64,000 bases of DNA from Calliopum simillimum (GCA_951812925.1 OX638370.1:94378897-94442896); one strand, 5' to 3'; numbered from the stretch's first letter, positions 24,601 to 36,966 are shown. Notes: generated from the letters alone by a model not told the origin. Translations and numbers: made by a program.

Positions 24601-25737
24601 AAGGAACTAGAGTATAATGCATGGCTGGATTACGTACAGGGGTACGTTGATTTGGGCGGAGGGGTCCGCTACCGCATTATAGCAAATAAAACTTTGGTTA
24701 TAATGGTAAAGGGTGCGGTGCGGAATTGGAAGTTTGTCCACAGTTTTTGCCATGTTGCGGGTGGCATAACGGCGGAAATGTTGAAGGCCAAAATTTTAGA
24801 AACCATAGTCTCCTTGACGCTCGCAGGATTCAAGGTGATTGCCATTCTAGGGGACCAAGGAGTCCAAAATGTTAAAATGTTTGATGAGCTAACTAAGAAC
24901 TTGACCGTAAATTATATAACTCCTTATGATGAGAAAATTTATTTAATGTTTGATTATTGCCACTTATTTAAAAGTATGCGAAATACTTTATTAGGAGGCG
25001 ATGTTACCCTGGGTAATGGAGAAGTGGCTAGCTGGAACGTGGTGAAAGAGGCTAGAGAACTTGATAGGAAAAATACTGTTCGTCTCATGCCAAAGCTAAC
25101 CGACAGCCACGTTCGTCCAAATTGGCTGGAAAAAATGCGGGTTGGTATGGCAATGCAGGTCTTAAGTGACGCAGTGTGTGCCGGTATTCGCTATTGTAAA
25201 GAGCATAATTTGTTTACAGGTGATAACATAGCGAAAGCCGAAGCCACACTGCGTTACATAAAAGAATGCAACGATGGCTTTGATCTTTGCAATAGCAGAA
25301 ACTTTAATGATAAGAACCCAAATAGACGGCCTATTAAAAGAAAGAGTTCAGCTATTGAAAAAATTATAAAGTTCATAGAGTTTTTGAAGGGCTTAAAACT
25401 ACCTTCGAAGAGGAATAACAATAGTTGTATTAGGGGTCTTATCTTTACATTACATTCAATGCTTTGTCTTCTTGATGACCTTTTTAAAAATCCGAATATA
25501 TCGTTTGTAATGATGGGAAGATTTAACCAGGATGCGCTGGAAAATTATTTTGCAGTTATTAGGTCACAATTAGGAAATAACACAGATCCTTCTGTTAGAG
25601 AATTCCAGTCTCTTTCGGCAAGACTTTTTACATTGAAAATTATTTCGCATAATGCCCAATGTCGTAATAAAAATTGCGAAGACGATACCGATTTTTGGTG
25701 CAATAATAGGCATTGTGAGAAAAGATTTCGATTGTAA
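21604..25737 (+). CDS. P-element-superfamily transposase with tandem THAP domains
   Basis: Predicted DNA transposase of the P/THAP9 type in two exons, 21604-22107 and 23500-25737 (intron 22108-23499, GTAAGA...ACATAG, phase 0), 913 residues. Exon 1 (1-168) has an Ala/Glu run, then Thr/Ser-rich low complexity. Exon 2, in exon-local numbering, carries two C2CH THAP fingers with identical spacing C-x4-C-x40-C-x2-H: C7/C12/C53/H56 and C101/C106/C147/H150. A Cys cluster (197-209) and a coiled coil (~215-258) follow. The P-type RNase H-like core shows candidate acidic residues D362 (ILFDEV), D452 (ILGDQG), FDYCHLFKSMRN and D678/E681 (QDALENYFAVIR). The C-terminus has C721, C726, C734 and C739. The 745-residue second exon has no stop or frameshift. 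The exon-1 join is inferred. Start chosen at ATG 21604; the frame stays open upstream to 21328, but that part looks non-coding. Confidence 0.85.
22108..23499 (+). other. Predicted intron of the transposase gene
   Basis: 1,392 bp between donor GTAAGA and acceptor TTTACATAG, phase 0 on both sides. AT-rich, without a credible long ORF on the sense strand. A second GTAAGATT at about 22855 could serve an alternative exon. At 22960-23015 it has a TTAACCCATT...GTCAAAAAGACC motif also seen near 38770-38945. Confidence 0.55.
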
Positions 25738-26749
25738 TAAGTTTTACTAAATGAGGTTGGATATCTCTTGAAGGAGGGTTTGATTATGCCCTGATTATGA
25801 CTTTTCAACTGCAAAATATTTTCACAGAAAGCGGGTCGTACTAAGGATGTTGTATCCTTTGTACGCGTCGAATAGCCAGTGTGCATTTTATGTTCATTGG
25901 AAATGTCCTTATTTAAATTTTCCTATCATTCTAAGGGGTATGTGGATTTCAAATATTGCGTGAAAATCAACAACACTGGCAATGAATGTAGTTAGATTGG
26001 TCCCAAAATGTAATAGGTTTTAAATTTATATTTATATATCAAATTTTATCATACAACTCCATATGTTTTGCTCTTTTTGTTTGGGTTTACTTTAAAAATT
26101 TCTTGAACTTTTTAAGGTTTTCAAAAGTGCCAACAGTTTTTTTGATAGTAGGTTTATTTGGGTTTCGTCATAGGTTTCATTTGAAAGCCATTGCTGCATT
26201 GTTTGGACTGGAGACGAGCATTATAATTTATCATGTTCACCTCTCTCACCAATACAGCTCCATTCGCATACTTTTATTTTCTAGTGGCAATACATATACG
26301 TTTGAGTTTTTCATCATCTGTGATGTAAATAATTTATGTTCATATGGTTAGTTCATCACATTTTATTAATGTTCTCTTTGTTCCTGGCTTTTGTTCTAGT
26401 TTTTATAAGCTTTCTTGCCAGAGTACTTTTCGTTGTATTATTTTATGTATTTTATAAAAGATATTTTAATGGTTATGTTTACATATGTGTATTTGTAAAA
26501 GGTTTTCTTGCAAAATTCAGTCATTCATCTATTCAAACATCTGATGATTATTGTTCATGGTGTACTTTTATAATTATGTTGTTAATTACTCTCTTAATGA
26601 TGTTTGTTGTTGTTGTTCAAACATCTAATGATTGTTGTTGATAATGTGGTTATTGATGTATGTTTTGATGGTGTTGTTTATGATGTTTGTTGTTGATGTT
26701 ATTGAATGGTTTTGACAATAAAGCCTTAAGTTCAATTCCAATTCATTAT
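25738..26749 (+). other. 3' non-coding part of the P-like element
   Basis: No gene. TTGTTGATG-type repeats fill 26590-26700. AATAAA at 26717-26722 is a possible transposase polyadenylation signal about 1 kb after the stop codon. Confidence 0.4.
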
Positions 26750-27170
26750 CTGATTATTGATTCGGTTCGAGGTTTTTTAGTTTTTAAGTTTGTTTTAATT
26801 TTCGGTTCGCGAAAGCATTTCTAAGTTGTTACGTTAGTTTTTAAGTTTGTTATAATTTTTGGTTCGCGAAAGCATTTTTAGTTTTTAAGGTTAATTGTTA
26901 TAATTTTTAGTTCGCGAAAGCATTTTTTAGTTTTTAAGGTCAATTGTTATAATTTTTGGTTCGCGGAAGCATTTTTAGTTTATAAGGTTAATCGTTATAA
27001 TTTTTGGTTCGCGAAAGCATTTTTAGTTTATAAGGATAATTGTTTTAATTTTCGGTTTGCGAATGCACTTTTTAGTTTTTAAGGTTGTTTTAATTTCTGG
27101 TTCGCTAAAGCACTTCTTAGTTTTTAAGATTAATCGTTTTACTTTTCGGATCCTAGAATCACGGTTTAGT
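26750..27170 (+). repeat. ~48-bp tandem repeat
   Basis: Eight diverged units carry GGTTCGCGAAAGCATTTTTA followed by GTTTTTAAGG. The GGTTCGC core recurs at about 26764, 26804, 26861, 26909, 26958, 27006, 27053 and 27099. It sits inside the P-like element, between the transposase and the right array. Confidence 0.8.
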
Positions 27171-27280
27171 TATTTAGCTTGATTGTTTGACTACTTGTAT
27201 GTCATTTTGAATTGGAATCGAACTAGGAAATTTATATATAATGTAAATTTAAAACAACGCAATATTTTCAAAAACAAAGT

Positions 27281-27338
27281 AAAATAAAATAAAAAAATAA
27301 AATAAAATAAAATAAAATAAAATAAAATAAAATAAAAT
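27281..27338 (+). repeat. (AAAAT)n microsatellite
   Basis: About a dozen AAAAT pentamers, nearly perfect, inside the P-like element. Confidence 0.9.
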
Positions 27339-27529
27339 GAAGCTCTCGCCTTATGATTTATTTCATGAATTATTCTTCGAAAAATTTCTTTTACTGGATT
27401 TTTCCCATCTCTAGTTTCTTGACTTAGCGAAATTTTCATTTTCTGAAGTTAGAAAAAACTAAATTGTCACTTTCTGAACATAAATTTTCATTTTTTTAAC
27501 TTAGGAAAACAACTAATTTTTAAATTTTT

Positions 27530-28481
27530 GAACTTAGAAAAAAAACCTTATTTTTCAATTTTTGGACTTAGAAAAAAAAGTAATTTTTCAATTTTTGAAC
27601 TTAGAAAAAAAACCTTTTTTTTTCAATTTTTGAACTTAGAAAAAAAACTTTTTTTTTCAATTTTTGGACTTGGAAAAAAAAGTAATTTTTCAATTTTTGG
27701 ACCTAGAAAAAAAAGTTATTTTTCAATTTTTGAACTTAGAAAAAAAACCTTTTTTTTCAATTTTTGAACTTAGAAAAAAAACTTTTTTTCAATTTTTGGA
27801 CTTAGAAAAAAAAGTAATTTTTCAATTTTTGGACTTAGAAAAAAAAGTTATTTTTCAATTTTTGAACTTAGAAAAAAAACCTTTTTTTTCAATTTTTGAA
27901 CTTAGAAAAAAAACTTTTTTTCAATTTTTGGACTTAGAAAAAAAAGTAATTTTTCAATTTTTGGACTTAGAAAAAAAAAGTTATTTTTCAATTTTTGAAC
28001 TTAGAAAAAAAACCTTTTTTTTCAATTTTTGAACTTAGAAAAAAAACTTTTTTTTTCAATTTTTGGACTTGGAAAAAAAAGCAATTTTTCAATTTTTGGA
28101 CTTAGAAAAAAAAGTTATTTTTCAATTTTTGAACTTAGAAAAAAAACCTTTTTTTTCAATTTTTGAACTTAGAAAAAAAACTTTTTTTTTCAATTTTTGG
28201 ACTTGGAAAAAAAAGTAATTTTTCAATTTTGGACTTAGAAAAAAAAGTTATTTTTCAATTTTTGAACTTAGAAAAAAAACCTTTTTTTTCAATTTTTGAA
28301 CTTAGAAAAAAAACTTTTTTTTTCAATTTTTGGACTTGGAAAAAAAAGTAATTTTTCAATTTTTGGACTTGGAAAAAAAAGTTATTTTTCAATTTTTGAA
28401 CTTAGAAAAAAAACCTTTTTTTTCAATTTTTGGACTTAGAAAAAAAGTTATTTTTCAATTTCTGAAAATGAAAAATCTGAA
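27530..28481 (+). repeat. Right subterminal higher-order repeat array
   Basis: About 950 bp of ~31-bp units (TTTTTCAATTTTTGGACTTA, then GAAAAAAAAG). They are organised into roughly 125-130-bp higher-order blocks of four variants, GGACTTAG, GGACTTAG, GAACTTAG and GAACTTAG. Translated frames read as repeated LEKK/FSIF peptides, an artefact of the period being near a multiple of three. The family also forms the left array in inverse orientation, but is about 2.6 times longer here. Confidence 0.9.
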
Positions 28482-28997
28482 CTTAGAAACAAAATTGTAA
28501 AGTTCAATGACCTGACGAAATTTGGCAACATCCATAAACCTTAAAACCCAAATCGTAAATTTCATTTCATTCAGAAAAAATGTGAAGGAAAAAAAAACGT
28601 AAACAAAAGAAAAAAGACCAAAAGCATCATTTTCGAGTAATATTCTAGGAATCTATAAATTTGTAAACAAACGCAACCGCAGGCGCAAATGAAACGAAGA
28701 TATAAAATTAGGCAATATCTTCGTATATGCTTGCACTTGCGTAAAACGTAAAAACGCCAAAAAAATATTAAAAACAAAAGGAAAAACGAAAAACAAGCGA
28801 ATGAAACCAAGCTATATGTAATACAATATATTCGCATATATTCCCACTTACGTGAATTCAGGAATTTTGCAAAGGATTTAGTTCTGCCTGCAGCCGCAAG
28901 GTTCGCTATTTTTCACCGACTTGAGACCATAGTTACGATAATTTTGAGTGAGTATAACCATTCGAGTGATGATCACTCTTTATATCTATACTCTCTG
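28482..28997 (-). repeat. Right terminal inverted arm of the P-like element
   Basis: 516 bp, the reverse complement of 20308-20823 with no length difference. It ends CTTTATATCTATACTCTCTG at 28997. Confidence 0.9.
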
Positions 28998-30190
28998 CAG
29001 TTGCTAATTCAGCAAAAGAGAGAGAGCGTAAGAGTGAAAATGTGAAAACTCTCCTTGATGTTTCACTCTGTCGCTCGCTCGCTCTATACTTTAGTAGCGA
29101 AAGGTAGTGGCAGCATTTTAATTTTACTTCAATTAACGGCAGGAGCTAGTGTAACGCTCCTTATCACTTAATAGAGGAATTTAATAAGTTTTCAGATGAT
29201 GGGTACGACGAGTACAAGTACTTAATTCCATAAAATGATTGTACTCTTACCTCAAAGCGGTTTGGTCCTTTGTTTTTGGTAATATTCTGCCACTTCATTA
29301 TCATACTTGTAATTGTTGCATACACATACATACATACATATCATTCAAGTTGCCCTCAGTATGTACATATATAAATAAATGTTTGTAAGTATAAAATGGC
29401 AACCATACAAAATTCGATTTCACGTTTCAATACTTAAAGGTATTTTAAATTTTTGCAGAAATTTAATTTTTTCAGCTCCTTTTGGCGCCTTTAGTATTGC
29501 CACACATTAATAAATTTTGAAATTTTCATGAACATTTTAAGTAGTATATTTGATGTAGGGTGTAAACGTTAAGGTTACGAAGCTCCTGGGAGGTGATAGA
29601 GGAGGCCTAGACTAACAAAAGTTGTTTCTGAGATGGGGTCTTAAATGTACATCTGAGGAGCTATAAGGAAAAGCCAAAATTTCTGACATGTCTTACGAAG
29701 AGTTGATAATGGTGGAATTGGTTTAAAGGGTTATGAAGGATTTTGGAAAGTTCTGGGATTTTAAAGTTGAAATTCTAAATTTTTTTCCTTGTTTTTAGGT
29801 TTTGGCAGCCATTCATTATGAAAAATGTCCAATACATACCATTTTATATTTTTTTCCTCTTCATCGGGACCTCCCCCCTGGGAAACCGTTTTTGGCATTG
29901 AATCATAGGTGTTCCCTATAAAGCATTTAATGCCATCTTTTTTAATTTGCCTACGTTGGGCTTCCGCTTTATTACTCCTGTAAGAGAGAGGAGCTGAATA
30001 GTGCCTCAGCAGCCCCTGCCAGGACGGGAAAAAGCGCTTCAGGACTTGGGACTTAGCCGAGGACGAACGAGGTCCTACTGACTGCGATCTCTGCCAGGAT
30101 GAAAGTTGTCCTGTTCTGAAACCCTCTTGGTCTCTGCCAAGGCGAACAAGGCCTAGTGTCGAGACCCCCACCAAAGAAGAAATTAAGAGC
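28998..30190. other. Intergenic, nothing firmly recognised
   Basis: It begins with GAGA-rich and CTCGCTCGCTC-rich sequence (29015-29095) and has a CATACATA run at 29322. The stretch 29580-30190 may include the 3' UTR of the adjacent R1-like LINE. No supported gene. Confidence 0.35.
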
Positions 30191-31790
30191 GCCGGCGGCT
30201 AGGCAAGATGTCGCATAGCGGCAGCGTTTTTTAATGTAAAAGGATTTCTTGACTTCTGGCAGCTTGATAAGCATCAAGATCTCTCTTCTTTAAACGAAGT
30301 ACGCTCTCTACATATCGTCCTATTAATAACCAATATTCTTCGCTTATCAGCATAGTTGGTATGATGTTTTCGTCTTCTCTCGGCCCAGTTTCTGCAGTTC
30401 AAGAACGTATGTTCCGCATCGTCGAGTTCTGCGTCGCCGTATATGCAGTCTGGTATATCTGTCTTTGCTATCTTGCTTAGGATTTTCTGAAAATATTCAT
30501 GTCCTGATAGCAGCTATAATAATTAATAATTTACCTCGTCGAACTTCCTGTCAAGCCAGGTGTTCAACTGGGATATTAGCCGCGCAGTCGAGCGTCTGGA
30601 GGTTTTATTTTTGATATCTCTCTTGCCAGCTTTGTAAGGTGTGAGCCCTGACATCTTGCGCTGTCCACTGGCTTACCAGTTGATTGTTTTGCGTCCACAG
30701 TCTTTGACACTCCAGGACCAGCAAGTCTGTTGGTATCGTTGCTAATTACCAACACCGCAGCATGTGGCACAGTGTGGTACGACGACGTAGTGCTGCTGTT
30801 TTTTGCACCGAACTCAGGGCTTTTCGAAAATTATTCTTTTTAACCAAGTCTGCTCATACCTCGCAGCCGTATAGCAAGACTGAGTGGACAGTTGCCATCA
30901 AAAGCTTTCGTTTGCTAGCAGTTGGGCTACCAATGTTTGCCATTTATCTTGACAGTGATGCCTGACCTGTATTAGTAGCAGCATGTTGAATCTGCACCCA
31001 GAAGGTCAGCTTGGAGTCTAACCTGACACTGAGATATTTAACCACTTTATTCGTAATATACGTTTCCGAAAGTGTACTCATCGGTATTTCCAACGGTATG
31101 TGCTTACTGGTAAGGATAAGCAATTCTGTTTTTTCAGTGGCTAGCTTGAGACCGTGGTCGTCCGTCCATGTCTGCACGCGTATCATCATCTGGTTTAGCT
31201 TCCGTTGAGCACCGTCAGTATTTCTGGCTGCAATGTCATCGGCGTAACCTACCAAATAGGTGTCGTCTGGCGTATCAATGTCTAATATTTCGTCATAGTA
31301 AATATTCCAATGGTCTGGACCAAGAATGGAGCCTTGCGCCGCCCCAGCCGTTATTTGTTTGTGACGCATGCCGCTGTTTGTATCGTAAGCCAGAGTTCTG
31401 TTGCAGAGATAACTACGAACCATTTTTCACAGATATTTGGGAACCTGAAAACGGTTCTCCAGAGCACCGATCATGTCAGCCCATCTGGCGCTGTTAAAAG
31501 CATTTTTAACATCTAGTGTTACCAAGAGAACTATTCGCCTGCGGTGTTGATTTCCGCTCTAGGCAATCTGTACGCTTTTTATAACATCGGCTATGGCGTC
31601 GACAGTGGATCTACCAGGCCGAAAACCGTACTGTCTGTTTAATAGATCACCCGAGTTCTTTATTGCTTGCGATAATCGCGGTTTTATCAACTTTTCTAAT
31701 AGCTTTCCTGTTGTGTCCAACATACACAGTGGACGATATGAAGATCGCGACTCTGGTTTGCCTTTGTCCTTGCTAATTAGTATGAGCTGT
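30190..31790 (-). pseudogene. R1-like LINE reverse transcriptase, broken
   Basis: Minus-strand RT domain in pieces. 31690-31560 reads LSQAIKNSGDLLNRQYGFRP, then GRSTVDAIADVIKSVQIA. 31530-31440 has VTLDVKNAFNSARW (first catalytic Asp region). 31423-30944 has GAAQGSILGPDHWN and the YADD box. Near the 3' end, 30460-30330 encodes a Cys-His motif (C-x15-H-x4-C-x2-W). In-frame stops after KSVQIA and before KMVRSYLCN, and later frame breaks, inactivate it. The catalytic motifs and the Cys-His end are R1-clade style. Neither a 5' end nor the endonuclease is present. Confidence 0.8.
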
Positions 31791-33880
31791 TGACAAATGT
31801 ACTATTGAATTAAAGAAAATTAAGCGGAAATTTAAAGACAAACTATAAAGAGGTATAATATGTGGACCTTTTTCATACTAAAAAGGCTTCCAAAATCAAA
31901 AAATGGAATAAAACCTTGCCATCACTATCAGTGATTATTGTGTGCCCAAATGTCAGTTGCATTCTCAATCAGAGATGCTTGCGAAAACGTTCGATATCGA
32001 TTCTTCAGTAATTACCATCTATGATTTACAGTTGATTCTTATACGTTTGAAGTAGTTAGTGCCTATAAGAGCCAAGAAAACTTAGTATATAAGCCTGAGG
32101 TACATTCAATGGATGAGTGTCTGCAACAACAATTGAAAGTAACTAATGAGATTCATCTTTTGGAGTTTCATGACAAAGTGATACTGAAATAGCAGACGAG
32201 ATCGGCAGGAAATTAGCAATGACAAAAATTGTGGGAAGAACTGGATATAAAAAAGGCTCATGAATGCTGGAACGACACGCCGAGTAATATACGAGCCAAC
32301 TCATTCATGATAAGTGTTTCTAAGCAAAGAAAAACTAAACTTGTCAATGACATAAAAAACATATTATTTCATCAAAATAACAACTACTCATGGAAGGTAG
32401 AAAGAAATGACAAGAAAAAATCTCGTCACTCCTTCCTGCACACGATGTATTTAAAGAAAACGCTCGCTAAAATCAAAAATTAACATAAGGCAGGAAATAT
32501 TCAAACGTGTTGGTGACATTGTAAGGTTTAAAGATAAATCCCTTGATAATAGGAATTTCTATTTACAAAATTTAATATCGTGTTCTGTACATAATGTTAT
32601 ATCAGACTTTAACTTGCCCCAAAAAAAATATGTTTTCCCATTATTTTTTTAAGCTCTCCACAATAAAACAAAAAAATTGACCAAAAAAGTTTTAATTTAA
32701 AGCTATAAAATTGGCAACACTGCTGTTGTGCGGCACCCATTTTCCAAGGGTTGTTCTTTATATTGTAGATATGTATCTATGTTGAGTGTAAGTGTGCGAA
32801 TAAAAAGTGTACATGTGTATGTGTGTGTGTGTGTGCTTGAAGTAAACTCCATTAAAGAACCCCTTTGATGGTTTCAACCATTTTAACAAGGTTGCACTGC
32901 CAAGCGCCGTTTGATACACTCGAGTCCTTAAAAACCCATTCTGCCTTATACATACCTACACACACACAGCACATGCCGCATGTGCCTATTCCATTCCTTG
33001 TCAAATTATCGTAAAGATGATGTGAGCAACATTTTTTTTTTTACTTTTTTTTTTCATAATTTCCATGACACCACATGAGGTAGTTAACCCACCCATACCC
33101 ATCAATATAAATACAACACAACACACCATCATAACCAACACCACCATTGCATTAAATCGTCCTGGCAACCATAATTATTTGGCAATAGAGAGGCTCTTAG
33201 AGTGTCGTCGATAATTTCTTGCAATTATTTATAATGTTCCTTTAAATAATGAGTTCGTAACCTACATATAAAACATAAATATATACCCGTGTATTGGCGA
33301 AAAATTTCACCAATGTTTTGTCATAAATTTTCTTATAACATTTTCGGGTCTGATATGACCTACTGACATGCACAAAATTCACGATATTTACGAAAATTGA
33401 AACGACCTTTCCGAACAAACAAAACAGTAAACCTTTTGATATTTAAACAGAAAAACAAAAAAAAACAAAACATAAAAAAAAACGAAAACAATATGACTTT
33501 AACAGTGTCGTCGTTAGGGTAGGACAACGGGTGTGATTCGCCCTGAGTAAAGTGATGACGGCACTACATTGCATAAAAGTTTGAGGGACTTAACGGATTG
33601 AAAACTTCTATGAAACTTACCGAGCAGGGACATTATTTTACGAACTCTCTATGGACTCCAATTTGGAATGTTTTGTGAACTAGATTTTTGGGTTATTCGA
33701 TATCGCGGATTTCGAATCTGACAAGGGTTTTTTTCACTATTAAGTCTGTGATCCGGGTTGTCCTGCTCCAAGCATATTGCTTTTTCGAAAGTCATAAAAC
33801 TATCCCTTCTAACTTTTCTAAATGGATTTTTGCTTTCTGAGTCTATTAAAATAAAGGTATCTCATCTCTACACGATATCT
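31791..33880. other. Intergenic with a possible transposon remnant
   Basis: At 32229-32480 an 84-codon frame (WEELDIKKAHECWNDTPSNI...) has protein-like composition and might be a remnant of a pogo/Tigger-type transposase; I cannot confirm it. The rest is unique-looking, with a GT run at 32818-32835, ACACAC at 32948-32960 and an AC-rich stretch (33100-33150). Confidence 0.35.
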
Positions 33881-35375
33881 CTCGCAGACTATCTAGAAGA
33901 AAACTCCAACAAAATCGCCCTATCAAAGACAAAAACAGAAATCTCTTAACATCCGCGGACGATCAACTAAAACGATGGAAAGAGTATTTTTGTAAAGAAC
34001 TGAATGTACTACATCCTCTCAACAAGAGTCAACTGCCGCTGTGACTCGCAGTAGTAATCGAACCCAATCACAGCCGACTAAAATAGTGAAAGCTATCGAC
34101 AAGGCCGTCGACATAGATCAAATAATAGCTGAACTGGAGAGCGTTTAGTATGCTAGTCAAATTGACAAAAAATGATGACCTAAGCGAATTCCGAAATTAT
34201 TAGTAGAGGAATAACTTTGTTCTCAGTAGAGTAAGCGAAAGACTTGATTCGGCCATTCGAAAGCAACAGGCAGAATTCCGGCGAAACCGTTCATGCGTGG
34301 ATGAAATTAACACCCCTAGAATAATTATCGAGCAATCATGCGAGTGGTGTGTTGCGTTTCAACTTATCTTCGTAGACTATAGCACTGCCTTCGACAGTGT
34401 CTACCGAGAAAACATTTGGGTTTCACTACAGCGAAGAGGTATCGCCACAAAGCCCATAAAGTACGTACACAGTATAAAGACTTTAATTGCAGTGTTTGGT
34501 TGTTGTCACCGACATTCACCACTAGTTTAGGCAGGGCTATTTGTCATCACCGTCTGTCTTCCTTATCGTTCTTGATGATATCCTAGATAAGGCTCTTAAT
34601 AAGGCCAAAAGTGATATCCGAAGGATCTTTATTGAACATCTAGAATATATCGACTACGTTGACGACATTTGCTTTCTATCGTCCAAGCACTCAGATGTGC
34701 AAAGCAATATTGAAGACCCTGTCTTGGAATGGCAAAAGCCCGGCCTAAAAATCAACGCATCCAAGACCAAAACCGTGAAACTGAACTGATACAGAAATGA
34801 CATCACTTTTAAAGCTGGCAATGATGATTTTGAAAACGTCGACAGCTTCACGTATTTAGGCAGCATTATCTCCATGGATAGTGGATCAAAAGAGAATACC
34901 ATCTCAAGAATAGCAAAAGTAAAAGCCGCGTTTGCGTTTCGGTTATTTCCACCTAAACGAAAATGCGCATTTTTTATTCGAATGTGAAATCGGTTTTGTT
35001 ATATGGGTGCGAAACGTGTCTGGTTACTGAAAAATTAATGAACAAGCTGCAAGTATTCGTCAACAAGTGCTTAAGACGCATACTAAAGGATTGGTGGCCT
35101 CGCACTATCTCAAACTCCGAACTACACCAAAAATGCAACGAGAGGCCCATAGCAAACGAGATCAAGCTACGCCAGGACTTTAAGTGGAATCCACAAAGCA
35201 GTAGAGGACGTGGTAGACCGAAAACCACATGGAAAATGTCGCTGGATAAGGAAATCTAAGAATCGGGAAAGTCGTGGCAAGAAATAAAAGTCACAGCAAA
35301 GGATCATGACAAATGGAGACGTCTTATATTGGCCCTATGCTCCTCCTAGAACTTACAGGAGAATACATATAACTT
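33880..35375 (+). pseudogene. Degenerate LINE ORF2 (ATAC-tail family)
   Basis: Pieces in several frames follow LINE order. A linker (NRNLLTSADDQLKRWKEYF) lies around 33920. RT fingers follow (RRNRSCVDEINTPRIIIEQS at 34280) with FVDYSTAFDSVYREN. The YADD-equivalent is YVDD (34646-34665), and KINASKTKTVKLN follows. A C-terminal SVLLYGCETC...LQVFVNKCLRRIL region runs to 35260. The 3' end has the family's GGCCCTATGCTCCTCC sequence. Frameshifts and stops are frequent, so it is inactive. The same family occurs at 206, 7866, 11820, 43377, 50231 and 62396. Confidence 0.75.
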
Positions 35376-36960
35376 CATACAAATGGTTAAACTATATTTG
35401 TAACTATAGAGTTGAGATACATACATTTAATTCAGTGGATGATAACTCAGGTAGTAGCAATCAAATTTCTACAAATTTAAAACAACTTCTTATGTTTTCG
35501 ATATTTTTCGAAACAAACTTTGGTAACTGCCAAGAAAATATTGCAGGAAAATAAACTTCAATGCACACTGCGATGCTATGACAATGAGAGGTCAAAGCAG
35601 CTTAGAGATCTTGCTCGAAGATTCCAATATCATAACCAGCACTATGCATGGTAAAGCAGTTCAGTGTCAGTTTGACTACAGTGCAATAAAGTTGAAGTAT
35701 TGTTAATTTCGATTAAAACTTATTTGCCCAATAAAAGTGAATGCTGTTAAGACTCAGTGTTGTAAGTGTTTTAACTTGTTCATTAACTTATTAACAATTG
35801 TATATCAACCACCTTAATCGAGAAGAAAATGTGAAATTTTAAGGAAATTGTATAGGCTATTAGAGCTTTGCTGAGTAAGGAAATTTTGTTCAAACCATAT
35901 GGAAAAAAATTTGCAAGAGGGCGACAGCCGATGCCAAATTATTTCGTTTCACTGGAGATTTGGGGAACTTTCAAACTGATACATGAATTGATAACTAAAA
36001 GGGAAGGAGGGCAGGGCCCAAGAAGCGCAACCAGTCAAAACATTAAAAAATTTTGTGAAATTTTTTTTTTTTGGGTTAGCATTTTGACCAAGTGCACGTG
36101 CGAAATCGAAAAATTTTTTCTTTTAAAATTTTGCAAAAATTATTTTCTGCCCCCAACTTTCTACCGTCCTAGCAACGCCAATGGCATTTGTCATAATATA
36201 AGGCCTAACCAAGAGTAAGAAACAAAACAATTAGACCCCTCATAAGCCTGAAAGTAGGTAATAAAAAAAGCAATAAATTACAAAATCGCTCGCTGTACAA
36301 CGCGAATAACATCAGCAGCAATCGCAGGAACGGGAACGGAACAAACGAAGTTAACTTTAACTGTTTTTTATGTAAACATGGCAGGATATTTTTTTTCTCC
36401 CTTGTGAATGTGACACAATTTAAGTCATATATTAGAACAGTAACAACAACACACAAAAATCAACGTCTCGACAGCAGTGAAAAGAAAAAAAAAATAAGAA
36501 AACATTTCATTCTAAATACCAGTCGTCCTTTATAACTTCATACTTGAATTTGCTTCAGCAACAATAACACGAAATCTGGCAAAAGAAATTATTACTTGTA
36601 TTATTATTTTGTATATTTGTTTGTATGTATTTCTTATTGTTATTTATTTTTTATTATTTTAGTTATGCAATAACTGTCCCAAATTCAGTAGCAATTTATT
36701 TTCTATGGGGAGGACATCCCTGAATCCCACTTGAAACATTGTCTTGGAATCACCACAATTTAGACAAATGCACCATATAGCAAAATGAAGTACCGAAATA
36801 AACAGGCGCAACTCCGACCATTTCAAAGTAAATGAAATTACTAGAATCATCGGGAAAGTTCTGATTTACATTAGTAGTACAATTTTCAATCGACTACAGA
36901 AGCTTAAAATATCAAAAGTATTATCGATACTTAAACAAAGTGTTTTGTGATAACATTTTG
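35376..36960. other. Intergenic, nothing recognised
   Basis: AT-rich DNA without repeat ends or supported ORFs. Short frames lack similarity that I recognise. Confidence 0.35.
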
Positions 36961-36966
36961 TGACTG

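Larger units (their letters stand above)
20308..28997 (+). mobile_element. Giant P-superfamily transposon with 516-bp inverted arms
   Basis: An 8,690-bp unit bounded by inverted arms 20308-20823 and 28482-28997. Both are exactly 516 bp and, wherever I compared them, identical. The outer ends are CAGAGAGTATAGATATAAAG on each strand. Inside each arm lies an array of ~31-bp repeats. The single good gene is a P-type THAP transposase (21604-25737). Known P elements are about 3 kb with ~31-bp TIRs, so the size and arm length are unusual. The CAGAG terminus recalls the Hoppel/1360 branch from memory, unverified. The flanks (ACACATA left, CAGTTGC right) are not a target duplication. Near-identical arms plus an open transposase suggest recent activity. 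Confidence 0.85.

Noticed and set aside
26600..27170. CRISPR-like repeat array
   Set aside because: Tandem units without unique spacers, in a eukaryotic transposon; simple satellite-type repeat.
27528..28351. Several ORFs with repeated LEKK/FSIF peptides
   Set aside because: Pure by-product of the ~31-bp tandem array; no plausible protein.
29761..30174. 137-codon minus-strand ORF
   Set aside because: No recognisable domain; probably 3' region of the R1-like LINE or chance.
32229..32483. 84-codon ORF that might be a transposase remnant
   Set aside because: Composition is protein-like, but no diagnostic motif is visible; mentioned only within the region note.
35868..36218. 116-codon ORF
   Set aside because: Pro/Lys/Phe mixture without motif or splice support in AT-rich intergenic DNA.
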